Part shown: in pieces, positions 61,821 through 64,000 of the stretch | Numbering within the stretch: position 1 is the first letter of the stretch | How the letters are laid out: the number at the start of each line of letters is the position of its first letter | NCBI GenBank assembly: GCA_040255465.1 | Contig: JBDZVA010000002.1 | Location: 806,001-870,000, forward strand | Source of the DNA: UBA5793 sp040255465 | GTDB lineage: Bacteria; Planctomycetota; Phycisphaerae; Phycisphaerales; UBA5793 | DNA: 64,000 bases | Direction of reading: 5' to 3' | Translations under genes and position numbers: made by a program | Notes under the pieces: generated by a model | Database searches by the model: none | The model's input: only the letters and a program-made list of their open reading frames with translations | Told to the model about the DNA's origin: nothing

Positions 61821-62207
61821 TTACGATTCTCCTTGACAATCCCCACCTGTCAATTGTGCCGAATAGCATGGATCACCGTATTCGATCGAGGTGATGACGT
61901 ATGGGAATCCATTTCCGTCGCAAGCATAAGTCAGAAGATGTGCGTACACCTCTGTCCCCCCATTCGTACATTTCGTGCGCCCCCACCCGCCAGGACCGCC
62001 GATCTCCGAGCAGATGTTGATGATCGCCGGCTGCACCTTCCACAGCGGATACTCCACACCGTTGCAGACGAGAGTTCCGCCGGAATCCGGATCCCCACAC
62101 CTTTGAGCAGCGGGGATCATCGTCCAGCATGCGGCTGCAACGGATGCTGAGCAAAGGACGCCGAAAGCGATGATCGACGTGGAGCCGCGACTGCACCGAT
62201 TCATCAT
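61821..62207 (-). CDS. Small exported cysteine-rich protein, copy 2
   Basis: 128 residues. The signal is GSTSIIAFGVLCSASVAA, followed by ACWTMIPAAQRCGDP. It aligns with copy 1 over its whole mature length: SGGTLVCNGVEYPLWKVQPA, INICSEI, CTNGGTEVYAHLLTYACD and GFPYVITSIEYGDPC with SAQLTGGDC. All eight cysteines match. It overlaps the membrane-anchored gene upstream by ATGA, and AAGGAGG lies seven bases before its first ATG. Translational coupling and matching architecture indicate one functional unit. Confidence 0.75.
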   Translation of the reverse strand: MMNRCSRGSTSIIAFGVLCSASVAAACWTMIPAAQRCGDPDSGGTLVCNGVEYPLWKVQPAIINICSEIGGPGGWGRTKCTNGGTEVYAHLLTYACDGNGFPYVITSIEYGDPCYSAQLTGGDCQGES

Positions 62208-63217
62208 TGGAGAGCCTCCTTGAGTTGGGTTCGTTTACGGTAATGCGCGAAAACAATATAAACCGCTATGACGACAGCGAATGCTGCTAATGACGGTCTC
62301 AGAAACGGAGAGGCAGTATTCGGTCGTTCTTTCAAGACGGCAATGCCGGCGGTCCATTGGGACTCATCAGTGGAATCAATGAACCCGGCATTGACTAACG
62401 TGGGAATGTTCTTGAAAGCCACTGGGATTTCAGCCGGCCGTTGTGGCAGGGCAAACGAGGAGGCGTCAATCGGACTCCACGTTATGTCATGAATGACCGA
62501 TTGACCGCTTCGGAAATCACGCCGAATGAATCGAAACCGCGAGGCCGCCGGGCCGTCGTCCAGGAACAGGATCATGTCTCGACTTTCGTCCGGGGCGATC
62601 CGCCGTATGCCTGCCAGTACCGCCCCGGTCTTTGCGTCGACTAGGCTGAACTGCGACGGAGCACCGTCCAGGCCGGTGAGCACAGATGATGCAACGAGTG
62701 GTTCACGTATGATTCTCAGAATCATTTCAACCGTGTTACAGCCCGCCGTGACCTCGAATGCTTCGTTCTCGGGCGGGCAAACGCGGATCGCATTGGTCAC
62801 GATCCCAGCCCAGGAAAAGTCGCGGCCGCGCCCGGTGATGACCGTTCCGCGAGCTGGCCAACTGGCGGGCAACTCGGAAGACATTTCGTATGTGAACTGA
62901 TTGCAGTAGGCGGAAGCGAATGACTCGGCTTTTCCCCAAATAACCCCGCCAGCCGCTGTGCCGGAACGCTGGCTCAATGCGTTGAGCAGGGAATCTCGAT
63001 CCAGTCCTTGTTCTGCAAGCAGCCGAAGATCGGGCGGGCGAGCATCCAGTAGCACGGCCAAGTCGGTGCTCTTCACTTGCACCCATGTTCCCGCAAAGCG
63101 GAACGCGAACTCTGGGTCACCCGCAGGCGGCGAGCAGCCTGCGGCCGACGCGGGAGATAGCAGCGGAGGTACTAAAGCTGCCATTCGACAGAACGTGCTG
63201 ATATCCCTCAGTCCCAC
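62204..63217 (-). CDS. Membrane-anchored exported protein of the cassette
   Basis: 337 residues. The N-terminal signal LVPPLLSPASAAGC ends in a lipobox-like AAGC, so it may be a lipoprotein. The mature part is beta-rich (FAFRFAGTWVQVKSTDLA, VITGRGRDFSWAGIVTNA, RFIRRDFRSGQSVIHDITW). A C-terminal helix (LRPSLAAFAVVIAVYIVFAH) with a basic YRKRTQ tail suggests anchoring in the membrane with a short cytoplasmic end. GTG at 63217 and ATG at 63184 are both possible starts. It is the first gene of the five-gene cassette. Confidence 0.7.
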   Translation of the reverse strand: MGLRDISTFCRMAALVPPLLSPASAAGCSPPAGDPEFAFRFAGTWVQVKSTDLAVLLDARPPDLRLLAEQGLDRDSLLNALSQRSGTAAGGVIWGKAESFASAYCNQFTYEMSSELPASWPARGTVITGRGRDFSWAGIVTNAIRVCPPENEAFEVTAGCNTVEMILRIIREPLVASSVLTGLDGAPSQFSLVDAKTGAVLAGIRRIAPDESRDMILFLDDGPAASRFRFIRRDFRSGQSVIHDITWSPIDASSFALPQRPAEIPVAFKNIPTLVNAGFIDSTDESQWTAGIAVLKERPNTASPFLRPSLAAFAVVIAVYIVFAHYRKRTQLKEALQ

Positions 63218-63468
63218 AAATCAGGGTAGATATCGGGCCAGCCGATGTCCAGCCAAACTGAGCAAAAAAAAAACAGACATGGCTCGCATCTTGCTAGAGC
63301 CCCCCACGCGCTTCAAAAAGGCGGCGCCTCAGACGGACAAGAGCCATTGGTGCAGCAGCTCAGCTTGGTCCGTTTCTCGTCGGCCGTGCTACGGTTCGGC
63401 GCGTTATCGCCGCGTGCGTCGTAATCGGCGTGGCCAAGTGGCTTTCCGTTCCCGCCTACGATACCGCG

Positions 63469-64000
63469 ATGAAGAACCGACCCCGCGTGCTCATCATCGG
63501 CCTCGATGGCATGACGTTTGACGTCATGAAGCCGCTGGCCGAGCAGGGCGTGATGCCTACGTGTAAGTCGCTGATGGATCGCGGCTCGTGGGGCACGCTG
63601 ATGAGCACCGTTCCGCCGGTCACGGGCCCGGCCTGGGTCTCTTTCGCCACCGGCAAGCAGCCGGGCAACCACGGCGTGTTCGATTTCTTCAAACCGACCA
63701 AGGCTCGCAACAAGGTTGAGATCAGCCGGCGCATCATCAACTCGAGGGAGATCGACGGAAAGTCATTGTGGCAGATTCTCTCGGAGGCCGGCAAGACGAG
63801 CATCGTCATCAATGTACCGGTCAGTTACCCGGCCACGAAGATCAAAGGGGTGCTCCTGGCGGACATGCTTTCGCCGCACAAGCACGGCGACTTTTCCTGG
63901 CCGCGCGACATCATTCAGACGCTCGAACCCAAACTGGGCGAGTACACGATCACCATCAACTGGCAGGGGTACTCAGCCTCGAGGCCAACGCAATTCATCG
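63469..64000 (+). CDS. Alkaline phosphatase superfamily phosphodiesterase (3' end outside window)
   Basis: An ATG at 63469 begins MKNRPRVLIIGLDGMTFDVM, with the first metal-ligand Asp, and continues open to the window end (177 codons). The nucleophile region STVPPVTGPAWVSFATG contains the catalytic Thr typical of type I phosphodiesterases/nucleotide pyrophosphatases. The remaining metal motifs would lie beyond the window. It may act on nucleotides or phospholipids; proximity to the sulfatase-fold enzyme shows two alkaline-phosphatase-superfamily members in one region. Confidence 0.85.
   Translation, partial: MKNRPRVLIIGLDGMTFDVMKPLAEQGVMPTCKSLMDRGSWGTLMSTVPPVTGPAWVSFATGKQPGNHGVFDFFKPTKARNKVEISRRIINSREIDGKSLWQILSEAGKTSIVINVPVSYPATKIKGVLLADMLSPHKHGDFSWPRDIIQTLEPKLGEYTITINWQGYSASRPTQFI

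Noticed and set aside
63264..63273. Run of ten A residues
   Set aside because: It is an isolated homopolymer in an intergenic region with no linked hairpin; it may be a sequencing or slippage feature.
63345..63420. tRNA-like text AGCTCAGCTTGGT upstream of the final gene
   Set aside because: It resembles a D-arm, but no acceptor, anticodon or T-arm pairing can be drawn around it.

Overview
The window is 64 kb of GC-rich bacterial chromosome, dense with genes on both strands. The organism is most likely a planctomycete, probably of the Phycisphaerae. This rests on a Minf_1886-type protein (8765-9172), two small conserved hypotheticals of a planctomycete type (52411-53221), many secreted beta-propeller proteins, several prepilin-type genes, and sulfotransferase and sulfatase-like genes. 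The taxonomic call is inference from gene content. I found no tRNA, rRNA, CRISPR array or insertion sequence.

Layout. 1-6.3 kb: a truncated prepilin-like gene, a secreted PQQ-type propeller protein, a membrane-anchored protein and a large secreted glycosidase-like protein. 6.4-13.1 kb: housekeeping and transport genes (SDR oxidoreductase, AI-2E family permease, Minf_1886 protein, chromate transporter, M42 peptidase, YgfZ). 13.1-19.4 kb: two large secreted propeller proteins flanking an exported MsrB-MsrA fusion. 19.7-26.9 kb: CheY-like regulator, sugar isomerase-like protein, GNAT enzyme, small membrane protein, solitary nuoA, an EAL-CBS-GGDEF protein and dnaB. 27.0-30.2 kb: three tandem secreted paralogues of exactly 307 residues. 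30.4-35.5 kb: TatD hydrolase, a large Pro/Gly/Lys-rich membrane protein and 6-phosphogluconate dehydrogenase. 35.5-45.9 kb: a twelve-gene type II secretion / type IV pilus-like operon on the minus strand, read from a PilZ-like gene through the ATPase, the inner-membrane platform protein, five pseudopilin-type genes, an exported beta-helix protein, a PilM-PilN fusion, PilO and PilP. No secretin or prepilin peptidase is present. 46.1-49.7 kb: CoA-transferase subunits, divergent from tryptophan 2,3-dioxygenase and kynureninase. 49.8-54.6 kb: RDD membrane protein, lipoprotein, two small planctomycete proteins, a cyclodeaminase-like protein and a methyltransferase. 54.6-59.4 kb: two sulfotransferases, a sulfatase-fold enzyme without the sulfatase nucleophile, and a glycosyltransferase. 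59.4-63.2 kb: a tightly packed, lower-GC five-gene cassette with two small cysteine-rich exported paralogues and a MauE/DoxX-like membrane protein. The window ends inside a phosphodiesterase-superfamily gene.

The two most unusual things are these. First, a roughly 100-residue, cysteine-containing domain sits at the extreme C-terminus of five otherwise different exported proteins and looks like a sorting or anchoring module. Second, the cysteine-rich five-gene cassette at 59.4-63.2 kb matches no system I recognise. Function is inferred in both cases.
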